From an uncultured Clostridia bacterium (GTDB lineage Bacteria; Bacillota; Peptococcia; Peptococcales; Peptococcaceae), in contig CALXUG010000031.1 in NCBI GenBank assembly GCA_944391625.1, forward strand, positions 1 to 35,314: a stretch of 35,314 nt of DNA, read 5' to 3'. Position 1 is the stretch's first letter; the number at the start of each line of letters is the position of its first letter. Below the pieces are notes generated by a model. The model was not told where the DNA came from. It searched no databases and worked only from the letters and a program-made list of their open reading frames with translations. Below, piece after piece: positions 23,662 to 31,207 of this stretch. A program made the position numbers and the translations under genes.

Positions 23662-24852
23662 TTAATAATATTCATTGATATAGGTGGATTTAAGCGGCCA
23701 AAGCTGCTCTAAAAGCTGCAATGCTGAATCATTTTCCACCTGCAGCAAATCCTGCCGCTGCAGCTGCCCGGCACTGCGAGTGCCCATCACCAATTGGCTT
23801 AACCCCTCAATGGTAATTGCCACATGGTGAACTTCCGGCATGTTCTCAGCTTCTACAATCTGCACCTTAGCGGTTCCCCCATCAAGACACAACAAAAAGC
23901 TATGATGATTCCATGAGGCAAAGCAATCGCTTACGGATAATATGAGCTGAGCCTGTAGCATTGGATAGGAAAGCTGCTCCAAACATTGGGCCACATCCAC
24001 AATCCGCGCCATCAAAAAGGGATAAAGCCGCACTGCATCTTTCACCGCAGCCAGCTGATACACCAACGCATCATCCTGCGGCAGCTCCAGCCACAGCTGA
24101 TGCTGCTCTGGCATCACATCCTGAAGAAACCACAATAACCCGGCTTTCGCCTGTTCCTGTATCCATGCCATTTCACGAATAAATATTTTCCCTTTTAACG
24201 GTGTCCACAGGCAATATCCCTGCGCCGCACCGTCTTTTTCCAGCAAAAAGCACTGGGTATTTTCCAGCGCTGCATCTTCCAACAATAAGCGCCATTGCTG
24301 CGCTGTCCGAATCACGGCGCCATGATACGGTGCTGCAAACCGGGCATAAATATCTGCCAGCTGCGCCTGCGCTTCAAATAAATCTATTTGCTTTATGGTT
24401 CCCCATTCTCTGGCAACACAGCGCAGCTCCTGCGGCTGCAATAATAACCGCTGATGAAAATAACAAAAAGACCAGCCATACCGATAATAAAACTGACCCT
24501 CAAAAGGCATCAGCAAACTGATTGGCTGTTTTCTGCGCCGCTGCTCCTCTAAACAAGCCAGCAATAATTTTTTGGCATAGCCCTTATGTCTGGCTTGCGG
24601 CGCAGTGTCTACTCCAACAATATAGGCACAATCCAGCTGGCTGTCCCGCACGCCAATGGTATACGGAATCATCTGCGCCGATGCCAGCAATGCGGCATCA
24701 TCAAAAATCCCCAAGGTATGCTCAGCCCGATAATATCTGGAAAAATACCATTGCACAAAAGATGGAGTGTCATCAAAGCACTGCTGCCACAACGCCTGCA
24801 CCTGCTGCAAATCTTTTGCTGTTGCCGGTCGGCAGAGAATTGTATCAGCCAT
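23662..24852 (-). CDS. Eis-like GNAT N-acetyltransferase
   Basis: This is a 396-residue protein with two tandem GNAT-type regions and a C-terminal sterol-carrier-like domain, as in the Eis family. The acetyl-CoA motif is VGVDTAPQARHKGYAKKLL (about residues 79-97, with R/QxxGxG/A-type residues), followed by LLMPFEGQFYYRYGWSF, an Eis-type signature. Eis proteins in mycobacteria acetylate aminoglycosides and proteins; most homologues in Firmicutes have no assigned substrate. The start has AAAGGGG 7 nt upstream and overlaps the upstream DUF2156 gene by 8 bp, so the two are translated together. The sequence is unusually rich in Gln and Leu. Confidence 0.87.
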   Translation of the reverse strand: MADTILCRPATAKDLQQVQALWQQCFDDTPSFVQWYFSRYYRAEHTLGIFDDAALLASAQMIPYTIGVRDSQLDCAYIVGVDTAPQARHKGYAKKLLLACLEEQRRRKQPISLLMPFEGQFYYRYGWSFCYFHQRLLLQPQELRCVAREWGTIKQIDLFEAQAQLADIYARFAAPYHGAVIRTAQQWRLLLEDAALENTQCFLLEKDGAAQGYCLWTPLKGKIFIREMAWIQEQAKAGLLWFLQDVMPEQHQLWLELPQDDALVYQLAAVKDAVRLYPFLMARIVDVAQCLEQLSYPMLQAQLILSVSDCFASWNHHSFLLCLDGGTAKVQIVEAENMPEVHHVAITIEGLSQLVMGTRSAGQLQRQDLLQVENDSALQLLEQLWPLKSTYINEYY

Positions 24853-25753
24853 GATAAACCCCTTTATATTTTTTTACCAAATCAACAGGATAATAGGACA
24901 GTTTGGCTTTGCGCAATCCTTCATCACCGGTATCTTCTTCTCGATTGACAAAAGCGACATCCGGCCACTGGTGCAGCAAAAATTCCTGATTAATGGCACC
25001 ATACAATCCGTTAATCATTCCATTGGCCTTTTCCACATGAATGACTACCGTATCCTGATTGATTTTTTCACCCATAGTAAATGCTTCAATCTGACCATTG
25101 ATACGAATGACTGCGCCGATAAAATCTAACTGGTCAAAATAATCCAGCGCTTCCCGAATGGCTTTTTTTTCGCAAATCAGCCCATCGCTGAAATTTCCGC
25201 TGCAAGCCTTCTGTTTGCACCATAACTCGATATATTGCCAAACTTCCTCCCGCATATCCGCAGTCATCACTTCATAACGATAGTCGGGATAATTTTTACG
25301 GAAATTACTCAAATGATTGCGTTTACTGTGATATTTGCGCCCTTTTAATTGCCGCAAATCCTCGCCGCTGTACAAATAATCTTCCAGATCCCGTTCTTCC
25401 TCCAGTGTAAACATACCGGGACATGTTTCCTCCAACACTTTGACAAAGGATTCAGTGACTGCCCGCAGCACCAATGGTTTTCCCAATGCAGAAAAATAAT
25501 CTTTTAACTGCAGCAGAACGGATTTCAAATCACTTTTTTTATAATCGCCGTAGGGCGGCAGAATCCAGCTATCATCACTCTGTCCCGGTTTAATTACCAG
25601 CAGACCGTCTAATATGGTCCATTGTACAGCGTAGCAATCTCTCCATATAAACAGATTGGTAAAGGTACATTCTGAATTATTGTACTGCCCTTTTTCAAAA
25701 TAGGCATCAATCATTTTCTTATCTTCTAATGTTAAGTTATGAAATTCTATCAT
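24845..25753 (-). CDS. DUF2156 protein (phosphatidylglycerol lysyltransferase C-domain-like)
   Basis: This is a 302-residue soluble protein of the DUF2156 family, a GNAT-like fold related to the catalytic domain of MprF-type aminoacyl-lipid transferases. Typical segments are CTFTNLFIWRDCYAVQW near the N-terminus, KGRKYHSKRNHLSNFRKNYP (about 135-155) and FVNREEDTGDEGLRKAKLSY near the C-terminus. No membrane segments are present, unlike MprF. The start at 25753 is chosen because a TATAAT box lies so close upstream that the longer frame's ATG at 25768 would be at the transcription start; a GGGTGAG site fits the downstream ATG. It overlaps the Eis-like gene. Confidence 0.85.
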   Translation of the reverse strand: MIEFHNLTLEDKKMIDAYFEKGQYNNSECTFTNLFIWRDCYAVQWTILDGLLVIKPGQSDDSWILPPYGDYKKSDLKSVLLQLKDYFSALGKPLVLRAVTESFVKVLEETCPGMFTLEEERDLEDYLYSGEDLRQLKGRKYHSKRNHLSNFRKNYPDYRYEVMTADMREEVWQYIELWCKQKACSGNFSDGLICEKKAIREALDYFDQLDFIGAVIRINGQIEAFTMGEKINQDTVVIHVEKANGMINGLYGAINQEFLLHQWPDVAFVNREEDTGDEGLRKAKLSYYPVDLVKKYKGVYHG

Positions 25754-25772
25754 TGTTTTCTCACCCATCTAC

Positions 25773-25800
25773 ATTATACACCAAATTGTCAACTGACAAA
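25773..25800 (-). promoter_or_regulatory. promoter of the DUF2156/acetyltransferase operon
   Basis: TTTGTC (25795-25800) and a perfect TATAAT (25773-25778) are spaced 16 bp on the minus strand, very close to the start codon, giving a leader of about 15 nt. Confidence 0.65.
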
Positions 25801-25855
25801 CATTGGTTTATTTTTGGAATTCTGAACTTTTTTATATTCTGGCAGTAATCTGCTA

Positions 25856-25884
25856 TTTCCTTTTTTTTATTCTCATTGTATGAT
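25856..25884 (+). promoter_or_regulatory. candidate promoter of the multi-cluster ferredoxin gene
   Basis: TTTCCT and TATGAT are spaced 17 bp on the plus strand, 26 bp before the start codon. The promoter is divergent from that of the DUF2156 operon. Confidence 0.45.
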
Positions 25885-25910
25885 AAAAGAAAAAAAGGAT
25901 GTGCATAAAA

Positions 25911-26966
25911 ATGGCGCAAACTCGCTATCAAAAAGCAACTGTACTTTCTATCAATGCTGCCAATTGTTTAAATATCATCAGTCCCGCCGCCGCATGTCAC
26001 ACCTGTCAGGATATCTGTCCGCAGCAGGCACTTAGCTGGCAAAACAATCAATGGCATACAGCAGACTGCACCCTCTGCGGTCTATGTACCAGTGTCTGTC
26101 CTACCCAGGTATTTCAGATCGATCAAAACAATCTGTTTCATCTGAAAACCAACGGCCCGCTTCACTTATGCTGTGCCCAGGACACCGACGCACCTGCAGA
26201 AGCAGTCGCACTCAATTGTCTGCAGCAATTAACGCCGTTACTGCTGATTCATTTGCTGTATCAGACGCAGCAGCAAATCATTCTGCATTTACCGGCAGCC
26301 CAGTGTCAGCAATGCGGACAGCAATGGTATCCGCAAGGACTGCAGCTGCAATTGGAGCAATATCAGCTTCCTTCTGAAAAACTGCAAATTGTTATACAGA
26401 CAGAGCAACCATCAGGTCAAAACGCCGCATCCTCCAATCAGCGCCGTGAGTTCTTGCGCGATATATTTCATCGTACAGAAAGCCATTCCAAAAAGATGAT
26501 CGTGCAAACAGCGGAACAACTTGCTGCTAACTTTGAATCGGTTCAAACACAAAATACAGAGCCGGCTGTCTTTCCTGTACGGCTGCCGCTTTACGCCCTG
26601 TATATCAAAAAGCAGCTGCCCATTTTCCCAGAGCGTACGCTGCCCTTTCATCAGCTCGGCTGCAGCAGCTGTACCTTTTGCGGCGCTTGTGTGCACGTTT
26701 GTCCGACTCAAGCCTTAACGATGCACGAAGATCAACAGGAAAAGCAATTGTTGTATCAGCCGGAGCTTTGCATCAACTGCAATCTTTGTCAGCAGATTTG
26801 TATGAAAAAAGGATTGTATTGGAATGACTTTATGACACAAAAACAATTTTTACAAACACCATGGCAATTGGCACACAGCAGTCAAAAAATTTGCAGCCAG
26901 TGCGGGCATGACTATTACCAATGGCCAGATACAGACCAAACACGCTGTTCCTTCTGCCAAAGGTGA
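25911..26966 (+). CDS. multi-cluster 4Fe-4S ferredoxin-like protein with C-terminal zinc ribbon
   Basis: This is a 351-residue cytosolic iron-sulfur protein with no recognised name. The first half has ACHTCQDICP (Cys 29, 32, 36, with Cys 19 as a probable fourth ligand) and DCTLCGLCTSVCP (Cys 53, 56, 59, 63), a dicluster ferredoxin. The middle has a CC pair (LHLCCAQ) and CQQCG. The second half has CSSCTFCGACVHVCP and CINCNLCQQICM, a second dicluster domain. The C-terminus carries CSQCGHDYYQ and CSFCQR, a rubredoxin/zinc-ribbon-like site. The start at 25911 has AAGGA upstream; a frame four codons longer overlaps that site. No dehydrogenase partner is adjacent, so its electron donor and acceptor are unknown. 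Confidence 0.75.
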   Translation: MAQTRYQKATVLSINAANCLNIISPAAACHTCQDICPQQALSWQNNQWHTADCTLCGLCTSVCPTQVFQIDQNNLFHLKTNGPLHLCCAQDTDAPAEAVALNCLQQLTPLLLIHLLYQTQQQIILHLPAAQCQQCGQQWYPQGLQLQLEQYQLPSEKLQIVIQTEQPSGQNAASSNQRREFLRDIFHRTESHSKKMIVQTAEQLAANFESVQTQNTEPAVFPVRLPLYALYIKKQLPIFPERTLPFHQLGCSSCTFCGACVHVCPTQALTMHEDQQEKQLLYQPELCINCNLCQQICMKKGLYWNDFMTQKQFLQTPWQLAHSSQKICSQCGHDYYQWPDTDQTRCSFCQR

Positions 26967-27054
26967 TGTCATTACTATTGTACCCAGTTTCACTGCAGCA
27001 AAATCACAACAGACGCCACTCTCATCTATATGGATTGCCGTCCTGCTTTCAGGC

Positions 27055-27111
27055 ATAAAAATACCCTCAGGCAGATTTTGTATCATTCAGCTACAAGAAC
27101 CTGCCTGAAGG
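27055..27111 (-). terminator. intrinsic terminator after rlpA
   Basis: CCTCAGGCAG (27065-27074) and CTGCCTGAAGG (27101-27111) pair with one bulge. On the minus strand GTATTTTTATG follows. It lies about 65 bp past the rlpA stop. Confidence 0.6.
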
Positions 27112-27175
27112 CAATCATATCCAAAACGGATATGCAAAAATTCATTATATTTTCGTTTACTGCTTTCTTTATGCT

Positions 27176-28111
27176 TTACGGATAAGAAACAATCTGCAGT
27201 GTGACCTCGCCAATTCCGCGGCCTGTCATGCCTAACTCGGAGGCGGCAGCTGTGGATAAATCAATCACCCGGCCATAAGCATAAGGGCCTCTGTCATTAA
27301 TCCGCACATCTACAGATTTCTGATTCCATTGCGCCGTTACCCGCACTACCGTTCCAAAAGGCAGCGTTTTGTGAGCCGCTGTGTAGGCGTATTGATTATA
27401 GGCCTCCCCGCTGGAAGTACGTCTTCCATGAAACTTTCCACCGTAATAAGAAGCAATTCCTCGCTCGTAAATTTTCCCATTGGCTGCTTTTGCTGTATCC
27501 CGGCTCTGTAAACCGGCAGAACGGCTTACTACCGGAGCTGATGTTTTTTGATAAGCTGGCAGATTCAATATTTTTTTATAACTGATTCCGCCATTTTTTT
27601 CATTAAAAATCGCAGCCTCTTTCTTCTTTTTGTCATCATTTAATGTTAGCATTTGCGTATCTCTGTTCCACACCATTGCACAGTTTGTAATATCTGCATA
27701 AAAATGTACAGGCAAATATAAAATACTGTCCTCGTGTTTCAAAGTATACGTTTTCTTGTTGGCGCCATACGCTTCACATTTTTTCAGGTCAACTACCAAT
27801 TGATAGCGTTCCTTTCCAGCAGTGACAATCACTTTGTCCTCTGCTTCCCCTACAGCCCAGCTTACACTGGCACCGTAAGCAGCCAATACCTCCCGCAATG
27901 GCAGATAGGTAACATCTCCGCTTGTAATTGCTGCATTTTCGCATTTTACTGTCTGTGTCCCGTATTCAATTGTTAAGCTGTCTTCTTCTGCGTCATAAAA
28001 TGCACCTGCATCACTGGTGGATACAGGCTCTCCTTCGGTGGCAGCATATACCGGCATAGCCAGTAACAACAGAGAAAGTGTCAAAAAAGTTATACACCAT
28101 AACTTTTTCAT
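27176..28111 (-). CDS. rlpA: RlpA-like double-psi beta-barrel protein with copper-amine-oxidase-like N-domain
   Basis: This is a 311-residue exported protein. Residues 1-24 form a signal peptide (LLLLAMPVYA). A copper-amine-oxidase-like N-terminal domain (about 40-165) contains VTYLPLREVLAAYGASVSW. The C-terminal RlpA/3D-like double-psi beta-barrel (about 218-311) contains IASYYGGKFHGRRTSSGE, the conserved Asp in VRINDRGPYAYGRVIDLS, and GIGEVTLQI. RlpA proteins are septal lytic transglycosylases or peptidoglycan-binding proteins in diderm bacteria. The ATG at 28111 is preceded by AAGGAG at 9 nt; a TTG two codons upstream is less likely. The N-domain is shared with the amidase at 18158-20122. 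Confidence 0.87.
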   Translation of the reverse strand: MKKLWCITFLTLSLLLLAMPVYAATEGEPVSTSDAGAFYDAEEDSLTIEYGTQTVKCENAAITSGDVTYLPLREVLAAYGASVSWAVGEAEDKVIVTAGKERYQLVVDLKKCEAYGANKKTYTLKHEDSILYLPVHFYADITNCAMVWNRDTQMLTLNDDKKKKEAAIFNEKNGGISYKKILNLPAYQKTSAPVVSRSAGLQSRDTAKAANGKIYERGIASYYGGKFHGRRTSSGEAYNQYAYTAAHKTLPFGTVVRVTAQWNQKSVDVRINDRGPYAYGRVIDLSTAAASELGMTGRGIGEVTLQIVSYP

Positions 28112-28143
28112 TGGCAACTCTCCTTTCCATCTGAATTGGTTTT

Positions 28144-28172
28144 ATTATACCAAAAATATCGTTTGCCGTAAA
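28144..28172 (-). promoter_or_regulatory. promoter of rlpA
   Basis: TTTACG (28167-28172) and a perfect TATAAT (28144-28149) are spaced 17 bp on the minus strand, 32 bp from the start codon. Confidence 0.65.
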
Positions 28173-28219
28173 GTTTTTATCCTAAGTCAATACAAAACTG
28201 TAAATTTTTATCATTCGGC

Positions 28220-28255
28220 TGTATTATTTTAACCAGCATTGGCAAAAATAATACA
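28220..28255. repeat. 11-bp perfect inverted repeat upstream of rlpA
   Basis: TGTATTATTTT (28220-28230) and AAAATAATACA (28245-28255) are perfect complements with a 14-bp spacer, about 50 bp upstream of the rlpA -35. No T-tract follows, so an operator is more likely than a terminator. The rest of 28256-28425 is AT-rich and I see no gene in it. Confidence 0.45.
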
Positions 28256-28425
28256 CAAGAAAAAACATTCATTTTTTCAGCAAACTATTTTATATGAACA
28301 TAAGAAAAATCAAGTGATAAAGCTGGTTTCAGCCATGTAAACAATTTTTAAAATCACACATTATTTTTTCTAATCAAACCTATAAATCCAATTATTTTAT
28401 TATTTCAAAATCAATCCGTTCAGGC

Positions 28426-28461
28426 ATAAAAAATAGCCCTGAACAGTCGCTCAGAGCTATT
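28426..28461 (-). terminator. intrinsic terminator, minus strand, downstream of menG
   Basis: AATAGCCCTGA and TCAGAGCTATT arms form a stem (28432-28461); the minus strand continues with TTTTTATG. The nearest minus-strand gene upstream is menG, whose transcript would then run antisense across the small membrane gene. Confidence 0.7.
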
Positions 28462-28529
28462 AATTCTACAATATTTTAATTACAAAATGGTTACAATTAC
28501 GTAAAATCTCACAAAAGGAGTTGTGTTTT

Positions 28530-28733
28530 TTGGAAAAAAGAGTTCATTTTTTACAAATTTGCTTTATCTGTTTGTTTCTCATTTTACTGGGAAAACTGGC
28601 CTACGAACAATTATATCGCAGCGCTTTGCTGACCGGTACTTTATCAGCCGATTCCTCCTTTATACAAGGGATTCAGTACCTGATAAACCGCATCCAGTCT
28701 ATGTTCAACGCTGTTTGGTTCCCCAGTAAATAG
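28530..28733 (+). CDS. small membrane protein of unknown function
   Basis: This would be a 67-residue protein starting at TTG, with AAAGGAG 9 nt upstream. A plausible promoter (TTACAA-16-TAAAAT) lies just before that site. It has a short basic N-terminus, one strong hydrophobic helix (FLQICFICLFLILLGKLAY, about residues 7-25) and an amphipathic tail. I do not recognise the family. The last 29 bp overlap the 3' end of menG on the opposite strand. The ribosome site, promoter and membrane helix favour a real gene; the length and unusual start codon leave doubt. Confidence 0.5.
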   Translation: MEKRVHFLQICFICLFLILLGKLAYEQLYRSALLTGTLSADSSFIQGIQYLINRIQSMFNAVWFPSK

Positions 28734-29427
28734 TCGCCGCGCCAAAACCGACCCCTTTATATTCAGCACCCCGCATACCGGCATTCAAAAACATCTGCTT
28801 AATTTCCTCCTGAGGCGGCAATGTCCGCAAAGATTCTGCCAGCCAGGTATAAGCCGGAAATTTACTGCCAATCTTTTTGTTTCGGTCAACCTGATGCCCC
28901 ATAATCGGCACTAACTTATAATAATAAATATTAAAGAACCAACGAAATAAGAAAAACTGCGGTACAGAAACATCAATGCAAACAACTCGTCCGCCCGGTG
29001 CCGTTACCCTTGCCATTTCCGATATAGTCTTTTGAATATCCACCACATTGCGCAGTGCAAAACCATTGGTAACCGCCTGAAAGGTATTATCCTCAAAAGG
29101 CAGATCCATGGCATCCCCCTGCACAAAAGATACATTTTGGTAACGTAATTTTTCCAGCTTCTGATTGGCCACATCCAACATATGCTGCGTAAAATCCAAA
29201 CCGATAACCTGACCGGCCGGCCCTACAATTTCTCTCTGTTGAAAGGCCATTTCACCAGTGCCGCAGCAAACATCCAATCCTTTATCCCCGGTTTTCAGCT
29301 GCGTCTTCTGCATAACAATTTTCTGCCAACCCTTCAGCATCCCCCAAGTCATTTTATTATTCATCTGATCATAATCGTCAGCAATTTCTGTAAAAACTTC
29401 CTGTACGTATTCCGATTTTCCTTCCAT
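28705..29427 (-). CDS. menG: demethylmenaquinone methyltransferase
   Basis: This is a 240-residue class I SAM-dependent methyltransferase of the UbiE/MenG family that adds the ring methyl group in the last step of menaquinone synthesis. The SAM motif is LDVCCGTGEMAFQ (about residues 50-62), followed by GLDFTQHMLDVA, GDAMDLPFEDNTFQAVTNGFALRN (motif II region) and PGGRVVCIDVSVPQ. The N-terminal VFTEIADDYDQMNNKMTWG stretch is diagnostic of the family. AGGTGG precedes the ATG by 5 nt. Neighbouring men genes are absent. No ubiquinone genes are seen; in this phylum the substrate should be demethylmenaquinone. Confidence 0.95.
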   Translation of the reverse strand: MEGKSEYVQEVFTEIADDYDQMNNKMTWGMLKGWQKIVMQKTQLKTGDKGLDVCCGTGEMAFQQREIVGPAGQVIGLDFTQHMLDVANQKLEKLRYQNVSFVQGDAMDLPFEDNTFQAVTNGFALRNVVDIQKTISEMARVTAPGGRVVCIDVSVPQFFLFRWFFNIYYYKLVPIMGHQVDRNKKIGSKFPAYTWLAESLRTLPPQEEIKQMFLNAGMRGAEYKGVGFGAATIYWGTKQR

Positions 29428-29474
29428 TTATGCCACCTCAATTTATTTCAATCTCACAGTTACAACATCGTGTT

Positions 29475-29503
29475 ATTATAACACAGGCAGTCTCTTTTGT
29501 AAA
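29475..29503 (-). promoter_or_regulatory. menG promoter embedded in a hairpin and a palindrome
   Basis: TTTACA (29498-29503) and TATAAT (29475-29480) are spaced 17 bp. The -10 sits in the perfect palindrome GTGTTAT-T-ATAACAC (29470-29484), and the -35 lies in the hairpin 29486-29515 behind the upstream lipoprotein gene. The hairpin lacks a T-tract. Confidence 0.65.
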
Positions 29504-29534
29504 AAAGAAACTGCCCGTATCAGCATGATTTTCA

Positions 29535-30119
29535 TCAGCGCGACGGTGCCTGTATATAAATATTTTCCACTATATCGTCAGTTGGACTGATATCAATATC
29601 AATAAAGTAATCACCCGGTAACAATAGCAACAACATTTTACTCTCCAACATTGTGTGATCCTCATCCAAATAACTGGAAACCAGATACGCCTTTGCTTCC
29701 TCCACCAAACCTTTGCCTAAACCATCTGGCAAAATACCCTGCACAACTTCTATCTCTTCCGGCACTGCTGGACACTTGTTCAACACATCAGCCAAAGAAC
29801 TGCCAATCTGTATCTTATTCTTCAGGGCAGGCGCATCGACACCTGTAAGTTCAATTCCATTACAAGTTTCATTATAAAAATGGACAGAAAAACCATTATA
29901 GCGAAATGTATGAAACTCCTTATACTCTGTAATCTTCTGCGGTTCCCCCAAAGCAGCTTTCACTGTATCTAAATCATCCTGACCAATCACAATCCCTTGA
30001 TAAATTACCCATGGTTCTGCTTCTTGTGTGATTGCGGCCTTATCTGCCCCACACCCCCATAATAATAGCAGACAACAACACAATAGCAGAATGCCGATCA
30101 CACTTTTACAATATCTCAT
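29535..30119 (-). CDS. predicted lipoprotein, function unknown
   Basis: This is a 194-residue predicted lipoprotein. A basic N-terminus and a very hydrophobic segment with several Cys and Leu residues end in the lipobox LWGC (about residues 19-22). The mature part contains YQGIVIGQDDLDTVKAALGEPQKI, resembling the small SmpA/BamE-like or PepSY-like repeats that track peptide or surface interactions. A second similar unit starts at KIQIGSSLADVLNKCP; together they suggest a duplicated small alpha/beta domain. The family is not recognised further. The ATG at 30119 has GAGGAGG 6 nt upstream. It lies between the tRNA cluster and menG. Confidence 0.72.
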   Translation of the reverse strand: MRYCKSVIGILLLCCCLLLLWGCGADKAAITQEAEPWVIYQGIVIGQDDLDTVKAALGEPQKITEYKEFHTFRYNGFSVHFYNETCNGIELTGVDAPALKNKIQIGSSLADVLNKCPAVPEEIEVVQGILPDGLGKGLVEEAKAYLVSSYLDEDHTMLESKMLLLLLPGDYFIDIDISPTDDIVENIYIQAPSR

Positions 30120-30266
30120 CAACAAGCCTCCTCTGCTAACTCAGATTCCTACTGTTATTTAAATTATATATGATTCTACAACATTCCACAATTTTTATTT
30201 TATTTTATAACCACAAAACGGTTCTTTTTCAATAGTTGTCTGATATCAAGCAAAAATCCTACATAA

Positions 30267-30299
30267 CAAAAAAAGCAGATCCCATCAGGAATCTGCTTT
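30267..30299 (-). terminator. intrinsic terminator of the tRNA cluster
   Basis: AAAGCAGAT and ATCTGCTTT arms (30272-30299, extended by CCC/GG pairs) with a minus-strand T-tract end the tRNA operon 4 bp past the tRNA-Gly 3' end. Confidence 0.9.
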
Positions 30300-30302
30300 A
30301 AC

Positions 30303-30377
30303 TGGAGCGGAAGACGAGATTCGAACTCGCGACCCTCGCCTTGGCAAGGCGATGCTCTACCACTGAGCCACTTCCGC
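30303..30377 (-). tRNA. tRNA-Gly (anticodon GCC)
   Basis: The full cloverleaf is read: acceptor GCGGAAG/CTTCCGC, anticodon loop TTGCCAA with GCC, T-arm GTTCGAATC. The 3' CCA is encoded (75 nt including CCA), unlike the other three tRNAs in this cluster. Confidence 0.96.
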
Positions 30378-30393
30378 ATATTTAAAATAGACA

Positions 30394-30466
<73 letters not shown>

Positions 30467-30477
30467 TCAAAAAAATA

Positions 30478-30551
30478 CGACGCAGATGGGACTCGAACCC
30501 ACGACCTCCAGCGTGACAGGCTGGCATTCTAACCGGCTGAACTACTGCGCC
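30478..30551 (-). tRNA. tRNA-Asp (anticodon GTC)
   Basis: Acceptor GGCGCAG/CTGCGTC (one G-U pair), anticodon loop CTGTCAC with GTC, and T-loop TTCGAGT are present. The discriminator is G as expected for Asp; CCA is not encoded. Confidence 0.96.
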
Positions 30552-30561
30552 ATATAAAAAG

Positions 30562-30634
30562 TGGGCGTTGACGGGATCGAACCGCCGACATTCTGCTTGT
30601 AAGGCAGACGCTCTCCCAGCTGAGCTAAACGCCC
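30562..30634 (-). tRNA. tRNA-Val (anticodon TAC)
   Basis: Acceptor GGGCGTT/AACGCCC, anticodon loop CTTACAA with TAC, and T-loop TTCGATC are present. It is the first tRNA of the operon; CCA is not encoded. Confidence 0.96.
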
Positions 30635-30679
30635 TCATCTCTTGCCGCTTTTGTGTGTTGCTCACCAGCGACATTGATT

Positions 30680-30708
30680 ATTATATATGCATCATCCTTT
30701 TCTGTCAA
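30680..30708 (-). promoter_or_regulatory. consensus promoter of the tRNA operon
   Basis: TTGACA (30703-30708) and TATAAT (30680-30685) match the consensus perfectly with 17-bp spacing on the minus strand, about 45 bp before tRNA-Val. Confidence 0.9.
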
Positions 30709-31156
30709 CACTTTTTTTAAAAATTTTTCCACTATTTTTCAGGCGTTGTGTAAAATATAATAAAATCCGCTTAACAAAGCCATTTACAACACAATAAAAA
30801 GTTTTAAAATGGCTATTGTTTTTCCACATTTTTTTATAGCAGTAAATAACTTTTTGAAAAAATCGAAAAAATCTGTAAGAAAAAAAGATAAAAAATTGGG
30901 CAAAAATTTTCATTTAACAAATAGTTTCAACCTTTTCACCCACGCAAAAAGGGTTTCTCAAATCAATTTAAGATTCAGAATAGATTTTATAAGCATAATT
31001 GATGTATTTTCTTTTACTAATTCACGGCTTTTTTATAAAATTTTATGCGCACATCGGTAAAAAACAGGATTGGATTCCTCTCCAATTATATAACGGTATT
31101 TATCTTATATACGATCTATATAAAATATAGAAACAAAAAATTTTCCGAAACGTGAT
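30709..31156. other. gene-free AT-rich spacer
   Basis: This very AT-rich stretch between the tRNA promoter and the GyrI-gene terminator has no convincing gene or RNA. AGCCATTT and AAAATGGCT (about 30778-30824) can form a weak hairpin. An open frame for an aromatic, basic 73-residue peptide is considered chance. Confidence 0.6.
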
Positions 31157-31190
31157 AAAAGAAGGCTCTGCCTGAACGGACAGAACCTTC
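31157..31190 (-). terminator. intrinsic terminator of the leu/GyrI-like unit
   Basis: GAAGGCTCTG and CAGAACCTTC arms (31161-31190) followed on the minus strand by TTTTATC lie about 18 bp past the GyrI-like gene. Confidence 0.88.
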
Positions 31191-31207
31191 TTTCTCACTA
31201 ATAAATA

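Noticed and set aside
26908-27108. Plus-strand frame after the ferredoxin gene, as a possible frameshifted extension
   Set aside because: The ferredoxin protein ends naturally after a complete zinc ribbon, and the extension has no ribosome site or conserved Cys.
30692-30913. 73-residue minus-strand frame upstream of the tRNA operon
   Set aside because: Low-complexity Phe/Lys composition from AT-rich DNA, and it overlaps the tRNA promoter.
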